Numbered from the stretch's first letter, positions 1-7,801 are shown. The stretch: DNA of 20,603 bases from CAZZDK01 sp964652235 (GCA_964652235.1 CAZZDK010000028.1:1-20603); one strand, 5' to 3'. Numbers and translations: made by a program. Notes: generated from the letters alone by a model not told the origin.

Positions 1-1312
1 GCAGCGCGTCCTGGGCGGCGTCCTCGGTCCCCTCGGGGGCCTTGTTGTAGCTCAGCCGCCGGCGGGCACGGCGGACCTCCTCGACGGCCTGGCTTGCGAC
101 TTGCGTGGATTCGGAAACCTGGCGGCTGATTTCGCCGATGGAGGCCGAAAGCTCTTCCGCCGCCGCCGCGACGGTTTGAACGCTTTGCGAGGCCCTGTCG
201 GTCGCCCCCGAAACCGCGCGCGAACGCCCGTCGGTTTGTTCGGCCATGTCGGAAAGACGCTTGGCGTCCGTTTGCATTTCCTCCGCCGAAGCGGCCACGG
301 TTTCCACGATGCGGCCTACATTTTGCTCGAAATCGCGCGCGGCGTTTTCAAGCGTCTGCCGTTTCTCAACGGCTTCGTTGGTTTTCTTCGCTTCCTCATC
401 GGCCATTTTGTCGAGAGAGACCGTCATGGTCTTGAAGATCTCGACGAGGCGGGACATATCGCCGAACTCGTCGTGCTTGTCGAGATCGGGGACGGTGACG
501 GTCAGCTCGTCGGCAGCAAGGCTGGTCATGGCCCGCGTTAAAAGCCGCAGGCGGTTCAAACGTTTTTCAATCAACGAACCGAAGCTGAACAGAGAGCCGA
601 TGATAACGGCCAAACACCCTACGATGACGGGCCGCATGACGTCGCAGGGAAGCTGCAGCCACGTTCCCACGCCGAGAACGATTGAAGACAGGCCGATGAG
701 GGTCAAAAAGGCGCGCATCGCGTTGCGGCAGGGCAGGCGGCGCGGCACCTTGTTATCCGATGACCTGACAGGCTTCTTGCCGATAGCCAGGACGATTCTT
801 TCGGCAAGTTGAAGGGAAAAATCCGACGTGCGCGAAGCCGGGATGATCCGGACCTCCGGCGCGGTCTGGGGCGGAAAGCCGAAGACCATGCCGATGAAAT
901 TTTCCGGCGCCTTGATTCGGTTCCCGAACTGCTGAACGGAAAGACTGGCCGTGTTGGTGGCGATCACGACGTTGTCGCCCGCCGCCGCGCGCATGCGGTA
1001 ATGGAGGAGGCCTTTGATCCCGGCGTTTTCGATCACCGCCTCGATGCACAGGCAGCATTCTTTCAAGAGACCGAAATCGGTTCCGGTTTTAATGCGCGCC
1101 AGCGTTTTTTCCCGCTCCTGCGGCGACATTTTTCCCTGGGCCACGCGCTCGTCCAGAGCCTTGGAGATATGCTCCATCGCGAAGGCGAGAGATTTGATCC
1201 TGGCGTCCACGAGAACGACGCTCAGGCCCGATTCGAGACAAACCTGAGCGATCCCGCCGCCCATGCGTCCGGCGCCGACAATGCCGACCGGCTTTTCGAT
1301 TGAAGGGGTCAT
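1..1312 (-). CDS. Fusion: 3-hydroxyacyl-CoA dehydrogenase NAD-binding domain + methyl-accepting transducer (partial)
   Basis: The frame opens with ATG at 1312 and runs without a stop to the left edge (437 codons seen, C-terminus missing). Residues 8-185 read as the Rossmann domain of 3-hydroxyacyl-CoA dehydrogenases: GAGRMGGGIA at 13-22, an Asp (36) ending strand 2 as in NAD-specific enzymes, and NTASLSV at 120-126. The helical C-terminal catalytic domain is absent. Instead come a basic linker, two hydrophobic helices (about 201-219 and 229-248) joined by a very short loop, a HAMP-like segment (about 250-302; DEFGDMSRLV) and a transducer coiled coil (about 320-410; AAAAEELSASIGEIS). I checked the frame directly: the Met before the first helix lies exactly 198 codons after the start. 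The Rossmann domain should be cytoplasmic. The gene is divergent from fsa. I infer a sensor of NAD(H) or acyl-CoA state feeding chemotaxis or a related output. A recent non-functional fusion remains possible. Confidence 0.85.
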   Translation of the reverse strand, partial: MTPSIEKPVGIVGAGRMGGGIAQVCLESGLSVVLVDARIKSLAFAMEHISKALDERVAQGKMSPQEREKTLARIKTGTDFGLLKECCLCIEAVIENAGIKGLLHYRMRAAAGDNVVIATNTASLSVQQFGNRIKAPENFIGMVFGFPPQTAPEVRIIPASRTSDFSLQLAERIVLAIGKKPVRSSDNKVPRRLPCRNAMRAFLTLIGLSSIVLGVGTWLQLPCDVMRPVIVGCLAVIIGSLFSFGSLIEKRLNRLRLLTRAMTSLAADELTVTVPDLDKHDEFGDMSRLVEIFKTMTVSLDKMADEEAKKTNEAVEKRQTLENAARDFEQNVGRIVETVAASAEEMQTDAKRLSDMAEQTDGRSRAVSGATDRASQSVQTVAAAAEELSASIGEISRQVSESTQVASQAVEEVRRARRRLSYNKAPEGTEDAAQDAL

Positions 1313-1418
1313 AAAAAATCCGTTGGGGTTAGAAACGCGATGGTGGGAGCCGCGCAAACCTAAAGAGACCGCATAAAGAGTCAAGTCCGAAAAGGGTTTT
1401 TTGCCGTCCATAGAAAGC

Positions 1419-1448
1419 TTGGCAGGGAAGGAGGGGCTCGGCTAGACT
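1419..1448 (+). promoter_or_regulatory. Candidate sigma70-type promoter for fsa
   Basis: TTGGCA (1419-1424) and TAGACT (1443-1448) are separated by 18 bases and lie 40 bases ahead of the fsa start, in the divergent region between fsa and the minus-strand fusion gene. Only the motif match supports this. Confidence 0.3.
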
Positions 1449-1488
1449 TTCCCCGTCTTTTCTCGAATCGAACCTTTGGAGATTTTCC

Positions 1489-2154
1489 ATGAAGTTTTTT
1501 GTCGATACCGCCGATCTTGCCGAAATCAGGGATCTTGCCGCCACCGGTCTTCTCGACGGCGTGACGACCAACCCTTCGCTCGTCGCCAAGTCGGGCCATA
1601 AGAATTTCATCGAGTTGATCCGCGAAATCGCGAGCGTGGTGGACGGTCCCGTCAGCGCTGAGGTCGCTTCGACGGAGTTCGAGCCGATGCTGGCCGAGGC
1701 CAAGACGCTCGCCAAGATCGCGGACAATATCGCCGTCAAGGTGCCGCTTACGCCTGCGGGACTTAAAGTCTGCCGGATTCTTTCCGGGGAAGGAACGATG
1801 GTTAACGTGACGCTTTGCTTCTCGGCGGCGCAGGCCCTTTTGGCGGCCAAGGCCGGGGCTTCCTTTATCTCGCCGTTCGTGGGCCGCCTGGACGATGTAG
1901 GCCAGAACGGCATGGACCTTATCGCCGATATTTGCGCCATTTACGCGGCTTACCCGAACTTTACGACGGAAGTCCTTGTCGCCTCGGTGCGCCATCCCAT
2001 GCACGTCGTGGAGGCCGCCAAGATGGGGGCCGATGTGGCCACGATCCCGCCCAAGGTCATCCGCCAGCTTTTCGACCATCCCTTGACGGACAAGGGGCTG
2101 GCGCAATTTGTTGCGGATTGGAAAAAAACAGGCCAGACTATTCCCGTCGCTTGA
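1489..2154 (+). CDS. fsa: Transaldolase / fructose-6-phosphate aldolase-like protein
   Basis: This 221-residue protein has the short single-domain TIM-barrel form of the transaldolase family (MipB/TalC/Fsa type). It either transfers dihydroxyacetone units in the non-oxidative pentose phosphate pathway or cleaves fructose 6-phosphate; sequence alone does not separate these. The N-terminus MKFFVDTADL, GVTTNPSL (24-31), the Schiff-base lysine in IAVKVPLT (Lys84), NVTLCFS and SPFVGRLDD are all family signatures, and the length is usual. The ATG at 1489 follows TGGAG at 1478-1481 with good spacing. It is the first gene of a run with a DUF484 gene and xerC, a grouping I recall from other alphaproteobacteria. 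The protein is cytoplasmic. Nothing looks damaged. Confidence 0.95.
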   Translation: MKFFVDTADLAEIRDLAATGLLDGVTTNPSLVAKSGHKNFIELIREIASVVDGPVSAEVASTEFEPMLAEAKTLAKIADNIAVKVPLTPAGLKVCRILSGEGTMVNVTLCFSAAQALLAAKAGASFISPFVGRLDDVGQNGMDLIADICAIYAAYPNFTTEVLVASVRHPMHVVEAAKMGADVATIPPKVIRQLFDHPLTDKGLAQFVADWKKTGQTIPVA

Positions 2155-2172
2155 TATCAGGGGGGAAAGCCG

Positions 2173-2889
2173 TTGTCTTCGACGTCCGAAAGGCCCCGCA
2201 GTATTTTGGATGAAATGACGCCCGAAGACGCGCGCGCCTATCTGCTCGCGCACCCCGATTTTCTGGAAGAGAACGAAGATCTGCTCGAAGCGCTCGTGCC
2301 GCCGAGCGCCCGCGCAGGCGGCGAGCGCGTCCGCGATTTCCAGCATTATATGCTTGCCAAACTTCAAAACGATTACCTTGTCCTGAAAGGCGAGCACGAC
2401 GATCTGATGGATTTGATGCAAGAGCATCTGCAAAGGCAGGCGCGGCTCAATGCGGCGATCACGGCTTTGATGGACGCGAAGGATTTCAACGAGACCTTAA
2501 GCCTTATCGGACTGGAGTTTCCCGTTCTTTTGGAGCATGAGGGCGTCGGTTTCTTTTTAGAGGCCGGAGGTTGGCTGGACCAGGGCGACTACAACGGCCT
2601 TCGGGTCGTGCCGCCGGGCTATGTCGGGCGCTGGCTGCCGGGACGCGATATTCTTTTGGAGGAAATCGAGGGCGGCGCTTCGCCCGACCTTTACGGCGAC
2701 AGGGCCGAAATGGTCCGCTCCCAGGCGCTCGTCCGGCTTACGCTCCGCGAGGGCCTGCCGCCGGGACTTTTGGCGCTCGGCCACGGCGATCCTTTGCACT
2801 ATGCGACGGGCCTTGCGACCGAACAGATCGAATGCCTGGCCGCCGTCATCGAGCGTTGCTTGAGGAAATGGCTGGTTGGGGGCCAGTGA
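2173..2889 (+). CDS. DUF484 family protein
   Basis: The 238-residue protein has the DUF484 layout: an N-terminal helical region with MTPEDARAYLLAHPDFLEE (residues 15-33), a coiled-coil stretch (about 55-85, including LKGEHDDLMDLMQEHLQRQ), and a C-terminal GAF-like domain (about 95-230) ending in CLAAVIERCLRKWL. The start is TTG at 2173, chosen because GGGGGGA at 2160-2166 sits just upstream; the next in-frame ATG at 2215 has no such site. It begins 18 bases after fsa and precedes xerC, the usual DUF484-xerC order. The molecular function of the family is not established. The position suggests some link with XerC or the cell cycle, which is inference only. Confidence 0.88.
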   Translation: MSSTSERPRSILDEMTPEDARAYLLAHPDFLEENEDLLEALVPPSARAGGERVRDFQHYMLAKLQNDYLVLKGEHDDLMDLMQEHLQRQARLNAAITALMDAKDFNETLSLIGLEFPVLLEHEGVGFFLEAGGWLDQGDYNGLRVVPPGYVGRWLPGRDILLEEIEGGASPDLYGDRAEMVRSQALVRLTLREGLPPGLLALGHGDPLHYATGLATEQIECLAAVIERCLRKWLVGGQ

Positions 2890-2906
2890 CGTTGGTCCTA
2901 AATTTT

Positions 2907-3040
2907 GTCATTGCGAGGCCCGTCTTGTCGCGCCGTAGCGCCATAGGCGCGAAGGCGGACAGGGCCGAAGCAATCCAGAATCGTAAGAAACCAAGGTTAT
3001 TCTATTTGACTCTGGATTGCTTCGCTGCGCTCGCAATGAC
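2907..3040. repeat. Palindromic dispersed repeat (MITE/REP-like) ahead of xerC
   Basis: The element is bounded by a perfect 11-bp inverted repeat, GTCATTGCGAG at 2907-2917 and CTCGCAATGAC at 3030-3040. A second nested pair lies inside it, GAAGCAATCCAGA (2967-2979) and TCTGGATTGCTTC (3011-3023), plus a GC-rich arm with its own hairpin potential (about 2930-2957). It has no coding capacity. It ends 9 bases before the xerC start, so it must form part of the xerC leader if xerC is co-transcribed with the gene before it. Such elements are recognised in several proteobacteria. Only one copy lies in this window. Confidence 0.75.
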
Positions 3041-3049
3041 GGTTGTATA

Positions 3050-3985
3050 ATGCTTAATCCTGAACGTTTTTCCGAAGATCTGCTGGCCGCGCTGGAAGAT
3101 TGGCAAGGCTGGCTCGGCAGCGAGCGCCGCTTGGCCGCGCACACGCTTGAGGCTTACCGAAGCGACCTCTACGGCTTTCTCGGTTTCCTTTCCGATTACA
3201 AGGGCGGAAAAATCGCGCTGAAGTCGCTCGGCTCCCTGGAACTTAGGGATTTTCGCGCCTGGCTCGCGCGCCTGGCGGGCGGGGGGATAGAGGCTTCCTC
3301 GCGCGCGCGGGCGCTGGCCGGAACGCGCAGCTTCTTTCGCTGGCTCGACCGGACCGGGCGGATGCACAATGCGGCCATCGACCTTCTGCGCGCGCCCAAA
3401 ACCGCTCGCCGTTTGCCGCGCCCGGTCACCGAGGAAGGCGCGCGGCGTCTTGTCTTCGAAGCGGCGGAACTCGAAGGCGAGGGCTGGGCGGGCCTGCGCG
3501 ATCAGGCCCTGTTCACGCTTCTCTACGGGGCGGGCCTGCGTATCAGCGAGGCCCTGGCCTTGCGCTGGCGCGACGTGAAGGGGCAGGAAAAGATCACCGT
3601 GACGGGCAAAGGGGGCAAGCAGCGCAGCGTGCCGCTTTTGCCCATCGCGCGGGAATCTCTGGAAAAGTACTATGCCGCCGCGCCGTTTCTGAAGCGGCCT
3701 TCCGATTTCGTCTTCGTCGGCGCGAGGGGCGGCGTTCTCAATCCGGGGGTGGCGCAAAGGCAGATGCGCCTGTTACGCCGCTTGCTGGGGCTTCCCGAAA
3801 ACGTGACCCCCCACGCCCTGCGCCACAGTTTCGCGACGCACCTTCTGGCTTCCGGCGCGGATTTAAGAAGTTTGCAGGAGCTTTTAGGTCATAGCTCGCT
3901 TTCCACGACCCAGCTTTACACGCGCATTGAGTCCGTTCAACTCGCCGAAACCTACCGCGCCGCCCATCCGCGGGCGCGGCGGTAG
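3050..3985 (+). CDS. xerC: Tyrosine recombinase XerC
   Basis: This 311-residue tyrosine recombinase has an N-terminal core-binding (SAM-like) domain at about 8-105 and a catalytic domain at about 125-300. The catalytic set is complete: Arg164 (GAGLRISEAL), Lys187 (TGKGGKQR), His255 and Arg258 (HALRHSFATHLL), His281 (LLGHSS) and the nucleophile Tyr290 (TTQLYTRI). XerC acts with XerD at dif to resolve chromosome dimers before cell division. XerC rather than XerD is preferred because of the adjacent DUF484 gene. I place the start at ATG 3050. A longer frame from 3017 would begin inside the palindromic repeat and add 11 uncharacteristic residues. No clear Shine-Dalgarno site precedes 3050. It converges on the minus-strand ATPase gene with 10 bases between stops. 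Confidence 0.92.
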   Translation: MLNPERFSEDLLAALEDWQGWLGSERRLAAHTLEAYRSDLYGFLGFLSDYKGGKIALKSLGSLELRDFRAWLARLAGGGIEASSRARALAGTRSFFRWLDRTGRMHNAAIDLLRAPKTARRLPRPVTEEGARRLVFEAAELEGEGWAGLRDQALFTLLYGAGLRISEALALRWRDVKGQEKITVTGKGGKQRSVPLLPIARESLEKYYAAAPFLKRPSDFVFVGARGGVLNPGVAQRQMRLLRRLLGLPENVTPHALRHSFATHLLASGADLRSLQELLGHSSLSTTQLYTRIESVQLAETYRAAHPRARR

Positions 3986-3995
3986 ATAAAATCCG

Positions 3996-4970
3996 CTATC
4001 CCCCTCCTTCCCGGAAGAGACGTGAGGTTTGGGCGAGCATGGCCGTCTGCTGGTCCATGAAGGTGCGGACCTGGCCGATGCGTTTCTCGCGGATGCAGGC
4101 GCGGAACGGCGAGGCCGGGTTCGCGGGTTCCGTGATGTAAAACTGCATACTCAATCCCTGCGGCAGAAGGGTTTGATGAAAGATGGCCGTCAGGCCCGCC
4201 GCGAGAAGAAGCTGCGCCTGCTCGCCGATGGATTGCCTTGAGAGCTGGAGCAGGCCCTCAAGAGCCTCTTCCACGCTGCCCGCATGGACCGTCGTGATGA
4301 CCAGATGGCCCGACGTCGCCGCGCGCAAAAGCTGGTTGGCGGCATCGGGCGTGCGGATTTCGCCCACAAAGATATAGCGCGGGTGCCAGCGCAAAGCGCG
4401 TTTGAGCATTTCGGCCCATTGTTCGTCCTCGCGCACCTCCACCTGGTAGCAATAGCCGCTTTTGCCGTGGCGGCCCTCCAGGTCGTATTCCACCGGGTCT
4501 TCGATGGTGAAGGCGACCCCGCCGTGCGTGCCGAGATAGTCCCGCAGCAGCGCATTGGCCGTGGTCGTTTTGCCCATGCCCGTGGCGCCGCACAAAAGGA
4601 CAAGGCCGTTGCGTTTGCCGATCGCGCGCAAATGGGGAACCAGGCCCGGCGGCACGCCCAGTTTTTCGAGCGTCGGCGGAATGGAATTGATTTTTCTGAG
4701 CGCCGCCCAAAGCAGGCCGCCCGACGTGCGAATCTTGGCCGCGCGCATACGCACGCCCTCGAAGGTGAGTCCCATTTCGTCGCCCGTGAACTTGGCGCGC
4801 AAAAAGCTGGAAAGATTAGCGACATCTTCCTGAAATTCGGGGGGGATGTCGATGCTGTCGTTCGAGGTCTTTCCCTTGGATACTTGTTTGCAGTAGTGGG
4901 GCTCCGCCTCGCCCTCAAGGCAGACATACAGATCGACGAAGTCCAGTTCGCTGAGTTTACGTGACGGCAT
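3996..4970 (-). CDS. PilT/DotB-type secretion ATPase (GspE/VirB11 superfamily), orphan
   Basis: The 324-residue protein has an N-terminal PAS-like domain region (about 1-110) and a RecA-like ATPase core with all expected motifs: Walker A GATGMGKTTT (128-137), Asp box FTIEDPVEY (154-162), Walker B YIFVGEIRT (199-207) and His box HLVITTVH (222-229). These define the hexameric T2SS/T4P/T4SS ATPase family. The compact size suggests PilT, or DotB of type IVB secretion, rather than PilB/GspE. The PilT C-terminal motif AIRNLIRE is not seen. ATG at 4970 is preferred to TTG at 4979; neither has a good ribosome site. It lies 55 bases downstream of mltG on the same strand and is probably co-transcribed. 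No pilus or secretion partner gene is in the window, so its machine cannot be named. Confidence 0.85.
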   Translation of the reverse strand: MPSRKLSELDFVDLYVCLEGEAEPHYCKQVSKGKTSNDSIDIPPEFQEDVANLSSFLRAKFTGDEMGLTFEGVRMRAAKIRTSGGLLWAALRKINSIPPTLEKLGVPPGLVPHLRAIGKRNGLVLLCGATGMGKTTTANALLRDYLGTHGGVAFTIEDPVEYDLEGRHGKSGYCYQVEVREDEQWAEMLKRALRWHPRYIFVGEIRTPDAANQLLRAATSGHLVITTVHAGSVEEALEGLLQLSRQSIGEQAQLLLAAGLTAIFHQTLLPQGLSMQFYITEPANPASPFRACIREKRIGQVRTFMDQQTAMLAQTSRLFREGGG

Positions 4971-5025
4971 GGGAACCAAAAGGACAAGGAAGGAAAGAGT
5001 GGGGGGAGGAACCTATAGCACCGCT

Positions 5026-6039
5026 TCAAGGCTTCTTCAAACTGAACCATCGGGCCGCGTTTTTATTGTGTTCGTCGAGCGTTCGGGCAAAGGCGTGGCC
5101 GCCGCTTCCGTCCGCGACGAAGTACAGAAAGTCGTGTTTTTCCGGGTGCAAAACGGCCTCAAGCGCCGCGCGGCCCGGATTGCAGATGGGGCCGGGCGGC
5201 AGACCTTGGTGGAGATAGGTGTTGTATGGCGACGGCGCGACGAGGTCTGTCTTAAGCAAAGGGCGTCCCAGCGGCGTCTGGCCTTTCGTCAGAGCGTAGA
5301 TAACCGTCGGGTCCGTCTGCAAAGGCATTCCCTGTTTCAGGCGGTTGTAAAACACGCCCGCGACTCTGGGTCTTTCCTGCGGGAAAAGACCTGTCTCCTT
5401 TTCGACGATGGAGGCGAGGATCAAAGCCTCGCGCGGCGAGGCCAGGGGGAGGCCTTTCTCGCGTTTTTCCCAAAGCGCCCGAAGGGTTTCGCGCAGGTCT
5501 TCCTGCATCCGTTCGATCAAGTCGGCACGGCTGTCGCCGTAGCTGTAGCGGTACGTCTCCGGCAGGAGAGAGCCTTCTTCGGGGATCGTTCCGACGTCGC
5601 CCGTCAGGGCGGGAACCTCCCGCAAAAGGGCGACGATCTCGCTCGAGGTCAGGCCTTCGGGCGCCGTGAAGAAACGGGGAACCGTTTTGCCGTCGCGCAG
5701 CATGGCCGCGATGTCCAGAGCGCTCTGGCCCGGCTCGATCCTATATTCGCCCGCCTGAAGCTTGTCCTCAGCCATCAAGCGCGAGGCGGCCCGAAAAAAA
5801 AGGCGGTGAATAAGAACGCCGTTCCGGTCGAGAATGTCGGCGATCTTCTGCCCGCTTGCGCCGCGCGGGATGATGACGGTTTTGGATTCCTTAAGAGGGC
5901 CGGAGGCGAGAAGGCCGACGAAGAACAAAGGCCCCGGCAGGACGCTGAGGACGAAAAGAATTAAAAGAACGTAAGGAAGGATGATCCTCTTCCTTTTCGG
6001 CTGTTCCGGCGGTGGCGCCGGGGACGATTCTTCGGTCAT
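5026..6039 (-). CDS. mltG: Endolytic murein transglycosylase MltG
   Basis: This 337-residue YceG-like protein cleaves nascent glycan strands in the periplasm and is thought to set glycan length. A Lys/Arg-rich cytoplasmic tail (14-18) precedes one membrane anchor (about 19-45). The periplasmic part holds a LysM-like region (about 52-115) and the catalytic domain, with LLPETYRY (158-165), the catalytic Glu213 in ASIVEKETG and GVFYNRLKQGMPLQTDPTV. The C-terminal LPPGPICNPGRAAL and FLYFVADGSGGHAFA motifs are typical. Its ATG overlaps the coaBC stop by four bases (ATGA), so translation is probably coupled. Length is normal. Confidence 0.95.
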   Translation of the reverse strand: MTEESSPAPPPEQPKRKRIILPYVLLILFVLSVLPGPLFFVGLLASGPLKESKTVIIPRGASGQKIADILDRNGVLIHRLFFRAASRLMAEDKLQAGEYRIEPGQSALDIAAMLRDGKTVPRFFTAPEGLTSSEIVALLREVPALTGDVGTIPEEGSLLPETYRYSYGDSRADLIERMQEDLRETLRALWEKREKGLPLASPREALILASIVEKETGLFPQERPRVAGVFYNRLKQGMPLQTDPTVIYALTKGQTPLGRPLLKTDLVAPSPYNTYLHQGLPPGPICNPGRAALEAVLHPEKHDFLYFVADGSGGHAFARTLDEHNKNAARWFSLKKP

Positions 6040-7253
6040 CTTTTTTCCATCTCTTGCGCAATATTCCCAGCCAAGCGGCGGGCGATGTCCCGTTTGCCGC
6101 TGCGCGGCCAGTCTTCGCGTAAAATTCCGCCTTTTTCGTCTTTCCGTAAAAAGACGATTTCGTTTTCATCCTGTCCGAACGTTCTGCCGCCGCCGACGTC
6201 GTTCGCCAAAAGCCAGTCGCACCCTTTGCGGGCGAATTTCTCTTTGGCTTTTTCGACCAGATCGCCCGTTTCGGCGGCGAAGCCGACCACGAGCCTTGGC
6301 CGCGCGGGCGAGGGCGCGGAAAGGCTCGCCAGAATATCGGGATTTTCAACGAGGGAAAGGGCGGGCGCGGCTCCGCTCTTCTTGATTTTTTCCTCTTCCG
6401 TCCGCGCGGGGCGCCAATCGGCCACGGCGGCGGCGCAGACGGCTACATCGAAAGGCCCGGCGCTTCGGCAGGCCTCAAGCATCTGCAAGGCCGTTTCGAT
6501 GTGAACGGTTTTCACGTTCGCCGGATCGGGCAGGGCCGTCGGCCCGGTCACGAGCGTCACCTCGGCCCCTAGGGCCGCCAGCGCTTCCGCGATGGCGTGG
6601 CCCTGCTTGCCGGAAGAGTGGTTGCCGATAAAGCGAACGGGGTCGATAGGCTCGTAGGTCGGGCCGCTCGTCACGAGCGCCTTCACTCCAGCCAGGGGAC
6701 CGGGCGCGGCGAAATGCGCCTTCACGGCCTCGAGAATCTCGGAAACTTCGCTCATGCGTCCCGCGCCGTCTTCGCCGCAGGCCAAAGAACCGCTGGCCGG
6801 GCCGACGAACAGAACTCCCCGGTCCGCCAGCGCGGCGCAATTGGCCCGCGTGGCTTTGTGCCGCCACATCAGGCTATTCATGGCAGGCGCCGCCATCACC
6901 GGTTTGTCCGAGGCCAGCAGGACGGCGCTGGCCAGGTTGTCGGCCAGGCCGTGCGCCATTTTGGCGAGCATATTCGCGCTGGCCGGGGCGATAAGGATAA
7001 GGTCCGCTTCGCGCGAAAGGCGGATATGGCCTAGGCGCTGCTCCTCCTCGTCGGAAAAAAGGTTCGTGAAGACGGGCTGGCCCGAAAGCGCCGCGACGGA
7101 CAGCGGCGTGATGAACTTCGCGCCGCCTTCCGTAAGGACGCAGCGCACCTGCGCCCCCTCGTCTTTGAGGCGGCGGATCAGGTCCAGGCTTTTATAAGCC
7201 GCGATCCCCCCGGAAATAATCAGAAGGATAGAACGGTTTGAAAGAGAAGGCAT
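6036..7253 (-). CDS. coaBC: Bifunctional phosphopantothenoylcysteine decarboxylase / synthetase CoaBC (Dfp)
   Basis: The 405-residue cytoplasmic enzyme makes 4'-phosphopantetheine for coenzyme A synthesis. CoaB condenses 4'-phosphopantothenate with cysteine using CTP, and CoaC decarboxylates the product with FMN. The CoaC half (1-180) shows SGGIAAYKSLDLIRRL, the catalytic His76 (LGHIRLS), PAMNSLMW (123-130) and the active-site Cys159 in ACGEDGAGRM. The CoaB half (about 187-400) shows LVTSGPTYEPIDPVRFIGN, NHSSGKQG and the lysine motif KIKK. AGGAG lies 7 bases before the ATG at 7253. It is the second gene of the minus-strand run, 35 bases after the SH3 protein gene, and overlaps mltG. Confidence 0.96.
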   Translation of the reverse strand: MPSLSNRSILLIISGGIAAYKSLDLIRRLKDEGAQVRCVLTEGGAKFITPLSVAALSGQPVFTNLFSDEEEQRLGHIRLSREADLILIAPASANMLAKMAHGLADNLASAVLLASDKPVMAAPAMNSLMWRHKATRANCAALADRGVLFVGPASGSLACGEDGAGRMSEVSEILEAVKAHFAAPGPLAGVKALVTSGPTYEPIDPVRFIGNHSSGKQGHAIAEALAALGAEVTLVTGPTALPDPANVKTVHIETALQMLEACRSAGPFDVAVCAAAVADWRPARTEEEKIKKSGAAPALSLVENPDILASLSAPSPARPRLVVGFAAETGDLVEKAKEKFARKGCDWLLANDVGGGRTFGQDENEIVFLRKDEKGGILREDWPRSGKRDIARRLAGNIAQEMEKR

Positions 7254-7288
7254 AAGGCGGCTCCTGTCTGGCTTATTTTACAATTCCT

Positions 7289-7801
7289 CTACCGGAAAGT
7301 CTCGTGTTCGTAAGCGCCCCAAAAATCCTCTTTTTTCATATAGCCTTCCAGCGCGCCAAAGGAAACCTCGCACCAAGCCTCGCGGCAGGAAGCGATCCAG
7401 CCGATGGCGCCGGGCCGGACATGGGCTTTGATCGCTGCGCTTTCCGCCGGCTGCTTGCGCAAAGCCGCCGCTTGCCCAGTCGTGATCAGGGAGCGTTTCC
7501 CCGACAGGTTGCTTTTATGGACCCATCCGACGGAGCCTTCGGAATCCCGCACCCGCCGCCAGACGTCGAACTCCGCCGTGATTTCAACGGGGAGGCCTTC
7601 CTTCAGAAAGACCCATTCGATCGGATAGCGGGTGCCCGGCCCGGTGCGCAGATTGACCTCGTTCGAACGCAAGGAAGCAAAGCGAGGCAGCGGCAAGCCG
7701 GAGGCGCTTTTGACCTCGCTTTCGTTTTCGTTCGTTTCGGCGAAGGCGGCGCCGCAGATTAGAAGAAGGGCAAGACACGGACAGAAAAACAAACGGCTCA
7801 T
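7289..7801 (-). CDS. Exported bacterial SH3-domain protein
   Basis: The 170-residue protein begins with a signal peptide (MSRLFFCPCLALLLICGAAFA, likely cut after AFA at about 21). It contains one clear SH3_3/SH3_4-type unit, with VNLRTGPGTRYPIEWVF at 48-64 and VGWVHKSNLSG further on. A second SH3-like unit follows (about 105-160, GQAAALRKQPAESA and WCEVSFGALEGYM). Such proteins act in the periplasm, usually binding peptidoglycan or partner proteins. Being first in the run with coaBC and mltG fits an envelope role. AAGG lies 11 bases upstream of the ATG. The exact ligand is unknown. Confidence 0.85.
   Translation of the reverse strand: MSRLFFCPCLALLLICGAAFAETNENESEVKSASGLPLPRFASLRSNEVNLRTGPGTRYPIEWVFLKEGLPVEITAEFDVWRRVRDSEGSVGWVHKSNLSGKRSLITTGQAAALRKQPAESAAIKAHVRPGAIGWIASCREAWCEVSFGALEGYMKKEDFWGAYEHETFR

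Noticed and set aside
101..812. Plus-strand open frames opposite the fusion gene
   Set aside because: The minus strand carries HAMP and transducer motifs over the whole region, so these are shadows.
1381..2433. Minus-strand open frame (350 codons) over fsa and DUF484
   Set aside because: Antisense to two genes with strong motifs; no recognisable domain.
3017..3049. Upstream TTG start for xerC adding 11 residues
   Set aside because: The extra codons lie within the palindromic repeat and do not look like an XerC N-terminus.
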